Of a stretch of DNA of 57,219 nucleotides, positions 32,864 through 41,437 are shown in pieces; positions within the stretch are counted from its first letter, which is position 1, and every line of letters starts with the position of its first letter. The position numbers were made by a program, and so were the translations under genes. Under the pieces are notes generated by a model. The model did no database searches. It was not told the DNA's origin and worked only from the letters and a program-made list of their open reading frames with translations. Source of the stretch: Bradyrhizobium pachyrhizi (lineage in GTDB: Bacteria; Pseudomonadota; Alphaproteobacteria; Rhizobiales; Xanthobacteraceae); the NCBI RefSeq assembly GCF_001189245.1, contig NZ_LFIQ01000124.1, forward strand, positions 76,533-133,751, read 5' to 3'.

Positions 32864-33352
32864 ATGACCGCGTTTCGTCAAAGTGTCGAAGCCATGATAC
32901 CGGCGCTGCGTCGCTATGCGCGCGCGCTGGCGCGTGACACGGATATCGCCGACGATCTGGTGCAGGATACGCTGGTGCGGGCGCTGCGCTCGGAGCGTCT
33001 GTTTCTCGGCGGCGACGTCAGGAGCTGGCTCTACACGATCCTGACCAATCTGAACAAGAACCGCCGGCGCTCGCTGGCGCGGCGGCCGGCGTTCGTGCCG
33101 CTGCTCGACAACAATGCCGACGCCAGCGGCACCGAGGCCGAGGGACGCGACATCGAGCGCGCGCTGTCGACGCTGGTCGAGGAGCAACGCTCGGTGCTGC
33201 TGCTGGTGATGCTGGAGGGCATGAGCTACCGGCAGGTCGCCGACATCCAGGGCGTGCCGATCGGCACGGTGATGTCCCGCCTCGCCCGCGCCCGCGCCCA
33301 TGTCCGGGCCTCGATCGAGGGCCAGCGCCCGGCGCTCCGGCGGGTGAAATGA
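32864..33352 (+). CDS. ECF RNA polymerase sigma factor
   Basis: A 162-aa sigma-70 family factor. Region 2 is RRYARALARDTDIADDLVQD then TLVRALRS; region 4 is EEQRSVLLLVMLEGMSYRQV then IGTVMSRLARARAHVR. The ATG at 32864 begins the family N-terminus, and GGGATG precedes it. The next gene encodes a membrane anti-sigma factor 67 bases on, the usual ECF arrangement. The stimulus is unknown; no clear target promoter sequence is visible upstream. Confidence 0.92.
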   Translation: MTAFRQSVEAMIPALRRYARALARDTDIADDLVQDTLVRALRSERLFLGGDVRSWLYTILTNLNKNRRRSLARRPAFVPLLDNNADASGTEAEGRDIERALSTLVEEQRSVLLLVMLEGMSYRQVADIQGVPIGTVMSRLARARAHVRASIEGQRPALRRVK

Positions 33353-33419
33353 TAATGTGCGCGATGGCCGGCGTTATGCATGAACGATTTTCGAACAAGA
33401 TTTGGCAGAGACCACTGAT

Positions 33420-34184
33420 ATGACCGACCCGAACATTCCCGTCACCGAAGACGAGCTGCACGCTTACGTCGACAATGAGCTGCCGGCCGAACGCCGCGGC
33501 GATGTCGAGGCGTGGCTTGCCGCACATCCCGACGACGCGGCGCGGGTGCAGTCATGGCGTGCGATGGCCGAGACACTGCATGCGCGCTACGACACCGTGC
33601 TGGACGAGGCGGTGCCGAAACGGCTCGAGCTCGAGCGGCTGGTGCGCCAGCCGCGCCGCTGGGTCTATGGCGCGGTAGCAGCGACGGTCATGGCCTTCGT
33701 CGCCGGTGGCGGCGCCGGCTGGATCGCGCGCGGCGCCTCGGCGACGCCGTCGGCCTTCCAGAGCTTCACGGTCGATGCACTCGATGCGCATCGGCTCTAC
33801 GTGGTCGAGGTCCGGCATCCCGTCGAGGTGCCGGGCAGCGAGCGCGACCACCTGCAACAATGGCTGACCAAGCGCTGCGGCTGGGACGTCCGCGCGCCGG
33901 AGCTGACCGGGCTGAAGCTGGTCGGCGGCCGCCTGCTGCCCGGACCGAGCGGCCCGGCGTCGTTCCTGATGTATGAGAGCACGTCGGGTGAGCGGTTCAC
34001 GGTCTACACCGCCAAGGTGAAGACCGAGGCGACCCAGATGCGCTATGCCGTGCAGGGCAGCGATGGCGCGCTGTTCTGGGCGGATCGGGGGGTCGCCTAT
34101 GTCGTCAGCGGCGGCACCGATCGCACGCGCCTGACCCAGGTCGCGCAGGCCGTCTACGATCAGATGGAGAAGAGCGGCGGCTGA
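33420..34184 (+). CDS. Membrane anti-sigma factor
   Basis: A 254-aa protein. The N-terminal part (EDELHAYVDNELPAERRGDV, HPDDAARVQSWRAMAETL) matches anti-sigma domains that hold ECF factors. One membrane segment follows (VYGAVAATVMAFVAGGGAGW), then a periplasmic domain of about 145 residues ending FWADRGVAYVVSGGTDRTRL. The ATG at 33420 is chosen with GGCAGAG upstream; a TTG at 33402 is also in frame. It probably holds the neighbouring sigma factor until a signal triggers release. Confidence 0.9.
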   Translation: MTDPNIPVTEDELHAYVDNELPAERRGDVEAWLAAHPDDAARVQSWRAMAETLHARYDTVLDEAVPKRLELERLVRQPRRWVYGAVAATVMAFVAGGGAGWIARGASATPSAFQSFTVDALDAHRLYVVEVRHPVEVPGSERDHLQQWLTKRCGWDVRAPELTGLKLVGGRLLPGPSGPASFLMYESTSGERFTVYTAKVKTEATQMRYAVQGSDGALFWADRGVAYVVSGGTDRTRLTQVAQAVYDQMEKSGG

Positions 34185-34572
34185 TCTCCGGTAAATTTAC
34201 GGAAGATCAGGCCGTCAAAATTGCGTCATTTCGAGTAAGTGAATCCAGCCTCACTCAGTGTCCCAATTCCGACATCGAAAACTTCGATTCGCGTCATCGA
34301 CGCGTCTCATTATCGCACCGGATGCTCACGCGAAGATGATCCGCGCCCGATCCGCCGATCGGCGCACGCGGCCTCGATTGGGGTTTTGTGTACCGCGCTG
34401 GTCCCCCTCTCGAGGCCGCACTCCTTTCCGCCGTCCCATCCGCACGCCGCAGATGGGACTTCCGGCGGCCGGTCATCTTTTGACGCGCCCGCAATGCCCG
34501 CGTCTACCCCGATAGAGTCCGGGGTAGTTGCAGTTTCGCGTCTTCGCGTCTTTTGGGGCACGCTCTCGGCGG
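34185..34572. other. 388-base gap between convergent genes
   Basis: No protein-like frame is convincing. It contains a perfect 8-bp hairpin at 34504-34527 (CTACCCCG/CGGGGTAG, 8-base loop) 46 bases past the stop of the DnaJ-like gene, which may end that transcript. The rest shows only short GC-rich inverted repeats. Confidence 0.5.
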
Positions 34573-35529
34573 TCAGCCGAGATCGCTACGCGGATTGTAG
34601 GGTTTTTGATCCCCCCACGTCTGCATCAATGCCTCAAGCTCGGCATCGTTCCCGTCGGGAAGGATGATGCGGGTCGTGACGTAGAGATCGCCGACGGCGC
34701 CCGCCTTCGACAGCCCCTTGCCCTTGAGGCGGAAGGTGCGGCCGCTCGAGGTGTTCTTCGGGATCGAGAGTTCGACCGCGCTGCCGAGCGTCGGCACGCG
34801 GACCTTGCCGCCCAGCACCGCCTCGTAGAGGGTGATGGGCAGGTCGATCCTGAGGTCGTTGCCGTCGACCTTGAAGAACGGGTGCGGCGCGACCGAGATC
34901 GTGATCAGGAGATCGCCGGGCGGATGGCCTTGCGCGGTCTCGCCCTGCCCCTTCAGCCGGATCTGCTGACCCGCAGCAACCCCGGGCGGAATCTTGACAT
35001 TGAGCTCGCGGCCGGTCGGCAGGCGGACGCGCTTATCGCCGCCCCTGACCGATTCCTCCAGCGACACCGTCATGGCGACCGACAGATCGAGGTCGACACC
35101 GACCCCGCCGCCGTCAAACTCGAACGGACTGGCCCGGCCCGCGCGGCCGCCACCGCCGCGAGCCGCATTGCCGAACATGCTGTTGAGGATGTCCTCGAAG
35201 CTGCCGCCGCCCATGCCGCCGCCGGCCCCGGAGCGGAAACTGTACTCGAAGCCGCCCGGACCGGCACGACCGCCGGCGCCGCCGCCAGGGAAGCCCTGGA
35301 AGCGCGGCTTGCCTTCGGCATCGATCTCGCCGCGGTCGAACTGCTTGCGCTTGTCCTCGTCGCCGACGATCTCGTTTGCCGTATTGATCTCCGCAAAGCG
35401 GGCCGCCGCCTTCGGGTCGTTCTTGTTGTTATCAGGGTGATGCTTCTTGGCGAGCTTGCGATAGGCGCTCTTGATCGTCGCAGCGCTGGCGTTCCGCTGC
35501 ACCCCCAAGACCTCATAGGGGTCGCGCAT
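34573..35529 (-). CDS. CbpA-like DnaJ co-chaperone
   Basis: A 318-aa J-domain protein. Residues 1-68 are the J domain with the HPD motif (AYRKLAKKHHPDNNKNDP). A Gly/Phe-rich linker follows to about 135. There is no zinc-finger Cys cluster, so it is CbpA/DnaJB-type rather than DnaJ itself. The C-terminal substrate domains include VRLPTGRELNVKIPPGVAAG and FFKVDGNDLRIDLPITLYEA. It would stimulate DnaK and help protein folding in the cytoplasm. Confidence 0.93.
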   Translation of the reverse strand: MRDPYEVLGVQRNASAATIKSAYRKLAKKHHPDNNKNDPKAAARFAEINTANEIVGDEDKRKQFDRGEIDAEGKPRFQGFPGGGAGGRAGPGGFEYSFRSGAGGGMGGGSFEDILNSMFGNAARGGGGRAGRASPFEFDGGGVGVDLDLSVAMTVSLEESVRGGDKRVRLPTGRELNVKIPPGVAAGQQIRLKGQGETAQGHPPGDLLITISVAPHPFFKVDGNDLRIDLPITLYEAVLGGKVRVPTLGSAVELSIPKNTSSGRTFRLKGKGLSKAGAVGDLYVTTRIILPDGNDAELEALMQTWGDQKPYNPRSDLG

Positions 35530-35648
35530 CCGTCACGTCTCCTTCACGGGAAAAATCAGTCCTGGCCGGGAACCCGTCCGGGCCCACTTCGCCTTCATGT
35601 GGGGGCTCAGTGGCATTTTTGCAACTTAGCCCGGCTTCGCCGGAATTC

Positions 35649-36059
35649 TCAGGATTTTCTCCAGGGCTTCAGGCTATGGATTTCCCACCGCCCTTGTCCA
35701 GCCTTGCATGCGGCACCCTGCAGCCAGCTCTCGGTGGCTCCATTGACGTAGCTGGCAAGGAAATCCCGGCACGTCTTGCCGTCCTCGCCCGAATAGGCCT
35801 GGGCCAGCGGCGTCACCGAGCCGCGCGCGCCGGTTTCAGGATTTTCCCAGGGCTGGCTGGAATCCTTGTCGCCCTTGGTCAGCACGTCGGAGGCGGCATT
35901 GCGGGCGAAGGCGAGATCGGTGTCGGTCGGCATCACCGCATTGACCTGGGTCGGGCTGATCGAGCCCGTCACATCCTTGTCGTCCAGCTTGGCGAAGGCG
36001 TCGCTGCGCGACAGGCTGCAGCCGCTTGCGCCGACGCCGATCAGGATCAATGTCACCAC
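35649..36059 (-). CDS. RT0821/Lpp0805-type surface lipoprotein
   Basis: A protein of about 136 aa with the lipobox GVGASGCS after a short hydrophobic start, so it would be lipid-anchored in the envelope. The mature region resembles the RT0821/Lpp0805 (17-kDa antigen-like) family: NAASDVLTKGDKDSSQPWEN, GSVTPLAQAY, CRDFLASYVNG, then GRWEIHSLKPWRKS. The start is unclear: GTG 36059 gives a normal lipoprotein signal, whereas the only in-frame ATG (36191) lies inside pdxH on the other strand. It is divergent from pdxH. Confidence 0.78.
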   Translation of the reverse strand: MVTLILIGVGASGCSLSRSDAFAKLDDKDVTGSISPTQVNAVMPTDTDLAFARNAASDVLTKGDKDSSQPWENPETGARGSVTPLAQAYSGEDGKTCRDFLASYVNGATESWLQGAACKAGQGRWEIHSLKPWRKS

Positions 36060-36102
36060 CGCGCCTGCGGGGTGGATCGCCGATAGGCCAACGCGCCCCC
36101 AT

Positions 36103-36116
36103 GCCCTATATAGGGC
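36103..36116. promoter_or_regulatory. Perfect palindrome in the lipoprotein/pdxH divergent gap
   Basis: GCCCTATATAGGGC is a 14-base perfect palindrome 49 bases before pdxH and about 44 before the proposed lipoprotein start. Its TATATA core could be a -10 element for either gene, or it could be an operator. Confidence 0.4.
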
Positions 36117-36164
36117 TAGTAACGCGCTTTCAGACGCGGGCGGATGCAAATCGGGACTCCTGAC

Positions 36165-36806
36165 ATGACCGACACGACCTCCATCAAACACCCGACACCG
36201 TTAACATCGGGTGATTTCACCGCGGCGGAGGAGCCGTTCGCCCTGTTCGCCGAATGGTTTGCGGAGGCGGTCAAGTCCGAGCCGAACGATCCGAACGCGA
36301 TGGCGCTTGCGACCGTCGATCCCGACGGTTTGCCCGACGTGCGGATGGTGCTGATGAAGGGCTTCGATGCCGACGGCTTCGTGTTCTACAGCCACATCGC
36401 GAGCGCCAAGGGCCGCGAATTGGCCGCAAATCCTAAAGCCGCTTTACTCTTCCACTGGAAATCACTGCGCCGCCAGGTGCGCATCCGCGGGCCGGTCACG
36501 CCGGTGACCGATGCCGAGGCCGACGCCTATTTCGCCACCAGGCCGAAGCAGGCCCAGATCGGCGCCTGGGCCAGCAAGCAGTCGCAGCCGCTGGAGAGCC
36601 GCTTCGCCTTCGAGCAGGCGATCGCCAAGACCGGTGCGAAATACGTCATCGGCGAGGTGCCGCGGCCGCCGGGCTGGAGCGGCTGGCGGATCACGCCGCA
36701 GCGCTTCGAGTTCTGGCACGACCGCCCGTACCGCCTGCACGATCGCATCGAATTCCGCCGCGACGGCGCCGGCAGCGCCTGGTCGAAGGTGCGGCTCTAT
36801 CCCTGA
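36165..36806 (+). CDS. pdxH: Pyridoxamine 5'-phosphate oxidase
   Basis: A 213-aa FMN enzyme that oxidises pyridoxamine or pyridoxine 5'-phosphate to pyridoxal 5'-phosphate in vitamin B6 synthesis and salvage. Signature parts: AMALATVDPDGLPDVRMVLM, YSHIASAKGRELAANPKAAL, LFHWKSLRRQVRIRGPVTPV and the C-terminal motif PPGWSGWRITPQRFEFW. The start at 36165 is chosen for the family N-terminus; an in-frame ATG at 36144 is also possible. Length is typical. Confidence 0.96.
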   Translation: MTDTTSIKHPTPLTSGDFTAAEEPFALFAEWFAEAVKSEPNDPNAMALATVDPDGLPDVRMVLMKGFDADGFVFYSHIASAKGRELAANPKAALLFHWKSLRRQVRIRGPVTPVTDAEADAYFATRPKQAQIGAWASKQSQPLESRFAFEQAIAKTGAKYVIGEVPRPPGWSGWRITPQRFEFWHDRPYRLHDRIEFRRDGAGSAWSKVRLYP

Positions 36807-36960
36807 AAGCTGCGATCGTCATGGCCCGGAGAAAGCGCGGAGCGCATCTTCGTGTAAGATGACCCGGCCAGCGACGTCTGATCCCAAGTCATCCCAAGTC
36901 GTTCGAAGGCGTGAATGCCCGGCACGCCGCCGCGCATGACGAAAACGAAAGAAACCGTCG

Positions 36961-37713
36961 ATGCCCCACCCATCCAATGCACCGCGGCGCACGCTGCTCC
37001 TGACCGGCGCAAGCCGCGGCATCGGCCATGCCACCGCGATCCGGTTCTCGTCCGCCGGCTGGCGCGTCATCACCCTGTCGCGGCATGCGTTTCCCGAGGT
37101 CTGCCCGTGGGGCGCCGGGCCGGAAGACCACATCGAGGTCGACCTCGGCAGCCATGACGACACCGTGCGCGCGATCTCCGAGATCCGCAGACGGCTCGAG
37201 AACGATGAACTGCACGCGCTGGTCAACAACGCCGCGATCTCGCCGAAGGCTGCGGGCGGCGGCCGGCTCGGCACCATGGACACCGACATCGAGACCTGGA
37301 CCCACGTTTTCCACGTCAACTTCTTCGCACCGATCATGATCGCGCGCGGGCTGATCGAGGAGTTGAAACACGCCAAGGGCGCGGTGGTGAACGTCACCTC
37401 GATCGCCGGCTCGCGCGTGCATCCGTTTGCCGGCGCGGCCTATGCGACGTCGAAGGCCGCGCTCGCGGCGCTGACGCGCGAGATGGCATCGGACTTCGGT
37501 CGCGTCGGCGTCCGCGTCAACGCCATAGCGCCGGGCGAGATCGATACCTCGATCCTGTCGCCGGGCACCGAGAAGATCGTCGACCAGCAGATACCGATGC
37601 ACCGCCTCGGCACGCCGGACGAGGTCGCCAAGATCATCTACGTTCTCTGCACGGAGACCAGCTCTTACGTGAACGGTGCGGAAATCCACATCAACGGTGG
37701 TCAGCACGTCTGA
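36961..37713 (+). CDS. Short-chain dehydrogenase/reductase
   Basis: A 250-aa Rossmann-fold oxidoreductase. The NAD(P) motif is LLTGASRGIGHATAIRF; the catalytic set is NVTSIAGS (Ser) and YATSKAAL (Tyr and Lys), with NNAAIS after strand four and APGEIDTSILSPGT following. The substrate is unknown; the family includes 3-oxoacyl-ACP reductases and sugar dehydrogenases. It stands alone, downstream of pdxH by 154 bases. The ATG at 36961 starts ten residues before the conserved strand. Confidence 0.92.
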   Translation: MPHPSNAPRRTLLLTGASRGIGHATAIRFSSAGWRVITLSRHAFPEVCPWGAGPEDHIEVDLGSHDDTVRAISEIRRRLENDELHALVNNAAISPKAAGGGRLGTMDTDIETWTHVFHVNFFAPIMIARGLIEELKHAKGAVVNVTSIAGSRVHPFAGAAYATSKAALAALTREMASDFGRVGVRVNAIAPGEIDTSILSPGTEKIVDQQIPMHRLGTPDEVAKIIYVLCTETSSYVNGAEIHINGGQHV

Positions 37714-37818
37714 GCTTGGGAAGAGCCGTATTTCGGGGAGGGAAGTTTTGAGGCGATCCCGGCCGCCGCCGCGGCCGTCATTGGGATTGCTTCACTTGCA
37801 GGCGTAACAAACGCAAAC

Positions 37819-37847
37819 GAGGCTTCTGCCTCCGAGGCTTCGGCCTC
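37819..37847 (-). terminator. Tandem short hairpins at the end of a small gene
   Basis: Two GAGGC/GCCTC hairpins with 4-base loops lie side by side (37819-37832 and 37834-37847), ending at the stop codon of the leftward small gene. On the minus strand they are followed by TTTGCGTTTGTT, a partial T-tract, so they may be a terminator. Confidence 0.4.
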
Positions 37848-38071
37848 TAGTCTGCGTAAAACCGACGCGACTTCTTCTTCTCGGGCTGCCGCAGCGCGAC
37901 GTCGTTCAGCGCGCTGGAGCATTCGTCTTCGTCCTCGCCATCCAGCAACGCAGCGCCACAGTAACGGCAAAGTCTCGGCGAGATCGCCTGCACCTTGCCT
38001 GCTGCGCGGTCCTGTTGATAGCGCGCAAAGTCGATGACGTTACGCCGTGGCGTTATGATCTTCTCAACCAT
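37847..38071 (-). CDS. Small protein with a CxxC motif
   Basis: A 74-aa protein: an N-terminal helix (NVIDFARYQQDRAAGK), then RLCRYCGAALLDGEDEDECS with three Cys, then a basic tail (PEKKKSRRFYAD). The CxxC followed by one more Cys suggests a small zinc-binding or redox site, lacking one ligand for a full ribbon. I do not recognise the family. It follows corA on the same strand after 130 bases; the tail and acidic patch suggest a nucleic-acid or protein partner. Confidence 0.6.
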   Translation of the reverse strand: MVEKIITPRRNVIDFARYQQDRAAGKVQAISPRLCRYCGAALLDGEDEDECSSALNDVALRQPEKKKSRRFYAD

Positions 38072-38201
38072 TGCTGTCCTCCGGCTTCGAGGCGGGCGTT
38101 ATCGCAGACAAGTTTCGCCCAAACGTTCAGCGCAACGCTCAAATTTTAGCAGAGGAAATAAGGCAGGAAGCGCGTCCCAAAACGCGACGCGTGGAACCGG
38201 C

Positions 38202-39179
38202 TTACAGCCACTTCTTCCACTTGAAGATCCAGTACGGCACGACAGCCGCGATCAGCATCAGCACCAGCGCGAACGGATAGCCGTGCGTCCATTCGAGTTC
38301 CGGCATCATCTTGAAATTCATGCCGTAGATCGAGGCGATCAGCGTCGGCGGCATCAAGACCACCGCCATCACCGAGAACAGCTTGATGATGTTGTTCTGT
38401 TCCAGATTGACCACGCCGAGCATGGCGTCGAGCACGAAGGTGATCTTGTTGGAGAGATAGGAGGCGTGGTCGGTCAGTGAGGCCACGTCACGCTGCATGG
38501 TCTTGAGCTGCTCGCGCATGTCCTTGGACCATTTCACGCCCTCGACCACCGCGGAGAGGAAGGTGACGAGGCGGCCGATCGAGACCAGGCTTTCGCGAAC
38601 CTTCGAGGTCAGGTCGCCCTTGCGGCCGATTGCGATCAGGATCTGCGAATATTGCTTGGCGTGGCCGTGGCGCTCGCTCTCCGGCTCGAAGATGTCGTGG
38701 GACACCTGGTCGATATCGGCCCCGCAGCGCTCCAGAATGTCGGCGCAACGGTCGATCACCGCGTCCAGCAGTTCCATCAGCACCTGCTCCCCGGTGATGC
38801 CGGGGGAACAGGCGCGCGCCAGCTTGTTCTCGACCAGCGCGAACGGTTTCGGCAGGTCGTAGCGCACCGTCACCAGCCGATGACCGGTGAGGATGAAGGT
38901 GACCGCCGTGGTGCGCGGCATGTCGGTGTCGGACTGGCACATCAGCGTCGCGGTCATGTAGCGCGCGCTGTTCTCGATATAGAGCCGGCTGGAGATCTCG
39001 ATCTCCTGCATGTCTTCCCGGGTCGGCACCGCGATCCCCGCGAGCTTCTCGACCGCCCGGTCCTCCTCCACGGTCGGATTCACCAGATCGACCCAGACCG
39101 CACCCTCGGGCAGCGCGCCGAGGTCGGTCGCCGTGGCCTTCTTGAGCGAGAACTCGGACGGAACGAACACCGACAGCAT
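38202..39179 (-). CDS. corA: CorA-type magnesium transporter
   Basis: A 325-aa inner-membrane channel for Mg2+ (possibly Co2+ or Ni2+). A large cytoplasmic domain fills residues 1-265; two membrane segments lie at the C-terminus (LFSVMAVVLMPPTLIASIYG and FALVLMLIAAVVPYWIF) with the signature YGMNF between them and the usual basic tail KWKKWL. The start at 39179 has GGAG upstream; an in-frame ATG at 39191 is the alternative. No Mg2+-sensing leader is evident. Confidence 0.93.
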   Translation of the reverse strand: MLSVFVPSEFSLKKATATDLGALPEGAVWVDLVNPTVEEDRAVEKLAGIAVPTREDMQEIEISSRLYIENSARYMTATLMCQSDTDMPRTTAVTFILTGHRLVTVRYDLPKPFALVENKLARACSPGITGEQVLMELLDAVIDRCADILERCGADIDQVSHDIFEPESERHGHAKQYSQILIAIGRKGDLTSKVRESLVSIGRLVTFLSAVVEGVKWSKDMREQLKTMQRDVASLTDHASYLSNKITFVLDAMLGVVNLEQNNIIKLFSVMAVVLMPPTLIASIYGMNFKMMPELEWTHGYPFALVLMLIAAVVPYWIFKWKKWL

Positions 39180-39517
39180 CACGAACTCCACGAAACAGGG
39201 CTGGCAGGACCCGCCGACTTAGCGCGATTCTGGGGGGCGCATCATGACCGGGGTATTAACCGGGCATCCATACTTGTGGCGGCCAGGCGGCAGCGACGTG
39301 ACGCCGACTCGTCGACCGTTGCCTGTTTGCACAAAAACCAACCTGGCGCCAGAACAGTTGCGGCAAAAAAGCCACAGACAGCGTCCCGCGATGCGGGAAA
39401 GGCATCTAAAGTCTGGGAATAATGGCACGTTTCGGCAATAATGCCGCTAATGGAATCGTGGCGTTTGGGGCGTAATAGTGGCGCTTTCGGGCGCGGATTT
39501 TCGATTGGAATGTAATC
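39180..39517. other. 338-base divergent gap, corA / L,D-transpeptidase
   Basis: No convincing gene. The part near 39420-39510 has repeated short GC/AT blocks (AATGGCACGTTTCGG, GGCGTAATAGTGGCG) and probably the promoter of the transpeptidase gene. A TGGCAC sequence resembles half of a sigma-54 site but its spacing is wrong. Confidence 0.4.
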
Positions 39518-40195
39518 ATGTCGTCGCTCAAAGTTACCTTCGGGATTCTGGCCGCGGGCCTGATGTTGTCGGGCTGCATGCAGGCCACAACCTATGAGGC
39601 AACCAACACCGCGAACTTCAAGCCGCGTGACAAGGAACTCCTGGCCAAGACCACCTACGTCAAGACGCCGGTCGCTGAACCGTTCCGCCGCGCCATCGTC
39701 GAGTACCACCGCAAGGAAGCCCCCGGCTCGATCGTGGTCGATTCCGACAACCATTACCTCTATTACGTGCTGAACGACGGCAAGGCGATCCGCTATGGCA
39801 TCACCGTCGGCGAGGAAGCCATGGCCTGGTCCGGCATCGCCAAGGTCGGCAGCATGACCGAATGGCCGGCTTGGCACCCGACCCCCGGCGAAATCTCGCG
39901 CCTCGGCGTCCCGACTTTCGTGGCCCCGGGCCCGGACAATCCGATGGGCTCGCGCGCGATGTATCTCTATTCGGGCGGCAAGGACACGCTGTTCCGCATC
40001 CACGGCACCAACCAGCCGGAATATATCGGCGCGTCGATCTCCTCGGGCTGCATCCGCATGACCAACGAGGACGTCATCGACCTCTACAACCGCGTCAAGC
40101 TCGGCACCATCGTCGTGGTGCTGGAGCCGAAGCACGGCGACTCGCCCTACAAGCCGCAGATGGCGCTGCAGGGCGGCGGCGGCACGACCTACTGA
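39518..40195 (+). CDS. L,D-transpeptidase lipoprotein (YkuD domain)
   Basis: A 225-aa envelope enzyme. The lipobox is GLMLSGCM at residues about 15-22, so the protein is likely lipid-anchored. The YkuD domain covers about 65-205; its catalytic motif is HGTNQPEYIGASISSGCIRM, with the nucleophilic Cys and preceding His. Such enzymes make 3-3 crosslinks in peptidoglycan or attach proteins to it. A strong terminator follows and lies inside the convergent extensin-like gene. Confidence 0.94.
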   Translation: MSSLKVTFGILAAGLMLSGCMQATTYEATNTANFKPRDKELLAKTTYVKTPVAEPFRRAIVEYHRKEAPGSIVVDSDNHYLYYVLNDGKAIRYGITVGEEAMAWSGIAKVGSMTEWPAWHPTPGEISRLGVPTFVAPGPDNPMGSRAMYLYSGGKDTLFRIHGTNQPEYIGASISSGCIRMTNEDVIDLYNRVKLGTIVVVLEPKHGDSPYKPQMALQGGGGTTY

Positions 40196-40212
40196 TCCAA
40201 TCGCAACCGCGA

Positions 40213-41361
40213 TCAAAAGCGCCGGCTTTGCCGGCGCTTTTTTGTTGGCTGCGGCCTGGTCTCGGCGCTGCGGTCGGGTGCGGCCGCATCATCTGATTTT
40301 GTGGCGTCCGGCTTGCTGGTGTCAGACTTGCCGTGGTCAGCTTTGGATGTATCCGCCTTCGGCGCGTCGGATTTGGCGGCGACCTCGCGCGGCGGCGCCT
40401 CTTCGGGGCGCTCGGCCGGCAACAGCGGCGCGACCTGCGGCAGCGGGTCGTCCACGTTCCACTGGCAGATCCGGTAATTGTTGCGACGCTCGATCAGGTC
40501 GAGATGGACGTGGTCCTCGTGGTACCAGTCCGAGCCCGGCCCGAGCACCGTGGAGAAACGGGCGCAGACCGAATGCAGCACGGTCTCGCGCAAGGTCCGC
40601 GGCACGCTGCGGTCGGTCAGCGAGATCGACTTGCCGTCGGCGAGACCGAAGGCGCGCACGTCGAGCGCGTTGGCGCGGCCATGCTCGGAGAGCTGCGCGC
40701 CGGCGACGCGATTGCGGCCGCGGCATTCGAACGAGTCGAAATTGTCGAGATTGCTGATCCCGCCCCCGAGGCTCTGCGCGAGCGGCGCGATATCGGTGCG
40801 GATCCAGTCGGCGACCGCAGCGGCCATCTTGCAGCGAAGGATCGCCGCGGGCTTGACCGCGACCTTGCGCTTGTCCGGCAACACGATGGCCTCGAGCCGC
40901 ACCAGATCCTCGCCGCCGCAGCCTCCGGCGCCGTGGATATCCGGAATGCTCGGCGCGATCGCGATCTCCTCGGTCAGCGCCTGCCGGCAGGCCGAAAGCT
41001 GCGGCGCAGCGGGCTCGGCCGGCTTCGCTGCCTCAACCGGCTTGGCCGACTCGCTGGGCCCGGCCGCCTCAGCGGGCACCGCAGGCTGCGTTTTGGCTGC
41101 GGCGGGAGGCTCCGCCGGCGCCTGAGCCGGGCGCGGCTTCGGCAGCGGCACCGCTGCGCGGCGGGCTGCCTTGTGCGGCCTTTGCGGCCGGGTGCCGAAC
41201 AGATCGTCCCACGGAAAGCTGGGCGCGCGGCGGGCGGCCTCGGCGGGGCCTGCTTGCATGCCAAGGCAAAGCAGCACAGCGGCGGTAACCATTGCCGCGC
41301 CCCCGCGACGAAACGCGCCAACAGGCCATTTTCGGCTTGCTTTCTCCGCGCTAAAGTTCAT
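40213..41361 (-). CDS. Extensin-like family secreted protein
   Basis: A 382-aa protein: signal peptide ending near PAEAA (about residue 42), a Pro/Ala/Lys linker to about 120, an extensin-like C domain at about 120-315 (IPDIHGAGGCGGEDLVRLEA, ILRCKMAAAVADWIRTDIAP, SEHGRANALDVRAFGLADGK, HEDHVHLDLIERRNNYRICQ) and a long Lys/Asp/Ser tail. The His/Asp residues resemble those of D-Ala-D-Ala peptidase-like folds. A peptidoglycan role is inferred from that and from the neighbouring L,D-transpeptidase. Its last codons form the shared terminator. Confidence 0.9.
   Translation of the reverse strand: MNFSAEKASRKWPVGAFRRGGAAMVTAAVLLCLGMQAGPAEAARRAPSFPWDDLFGTRPQRPHKAARRAAVPLPKPRPAQAPAEPPAAAKTQPAVPAEAAGPSESAKPVEAAKPAEPAAPQLSACRQALTEEIAIAPSIPDIHGAGGCGGEDLVRLEAIVLPDKRKVAVKPAAILRCKMAAAVADWIRTDIAPLAQSLGGGISNLDNFDSFECRGRNRVAGAQLSEHGRANALDVRAFGLADGKSISLTDRSVPRTLRETVLHSVCARFSTVLGPGSDWYHEDHVHLDLIERRNNYRICQWNVDDPLPQVAPLLPAERPEEAPPREVAAKSDAPKADTSKADHGKSDTSKPDATKSDDAAAPDRSAETRPQPTKKRRQSRRF
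40215..40243 (+). terminator. Intrinsic terminator embedded in convergent coding sequence
   Basis: AAAAGCGCCGGC, a TTT loop, GCCGGCGCTTTTTT: a strong rho-independent terminator 20 bases after the L,D-transpeptidase stop. On the minus strand the same bases encode the last residues (KKRRQSRRF) of the extensin-like protein, whose TGA is at 40213-40215. Confidence 0.9.
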
Positions 41362-41437
41362 GTCAGTTCCATGATTTTACTGCCGGCCGTCCAAGATGCC
41401 GGCGGATCATGCGTGAGGATCGAGGAGGGATTTGCGT

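Noticed and set aside
39427..39445. Sigma-54-like site upstream of the L,D-transpeptidase gene
   Set aside because: TGGCAC is present, but the GG to GC spacing is one base short and the -12 side is poor.
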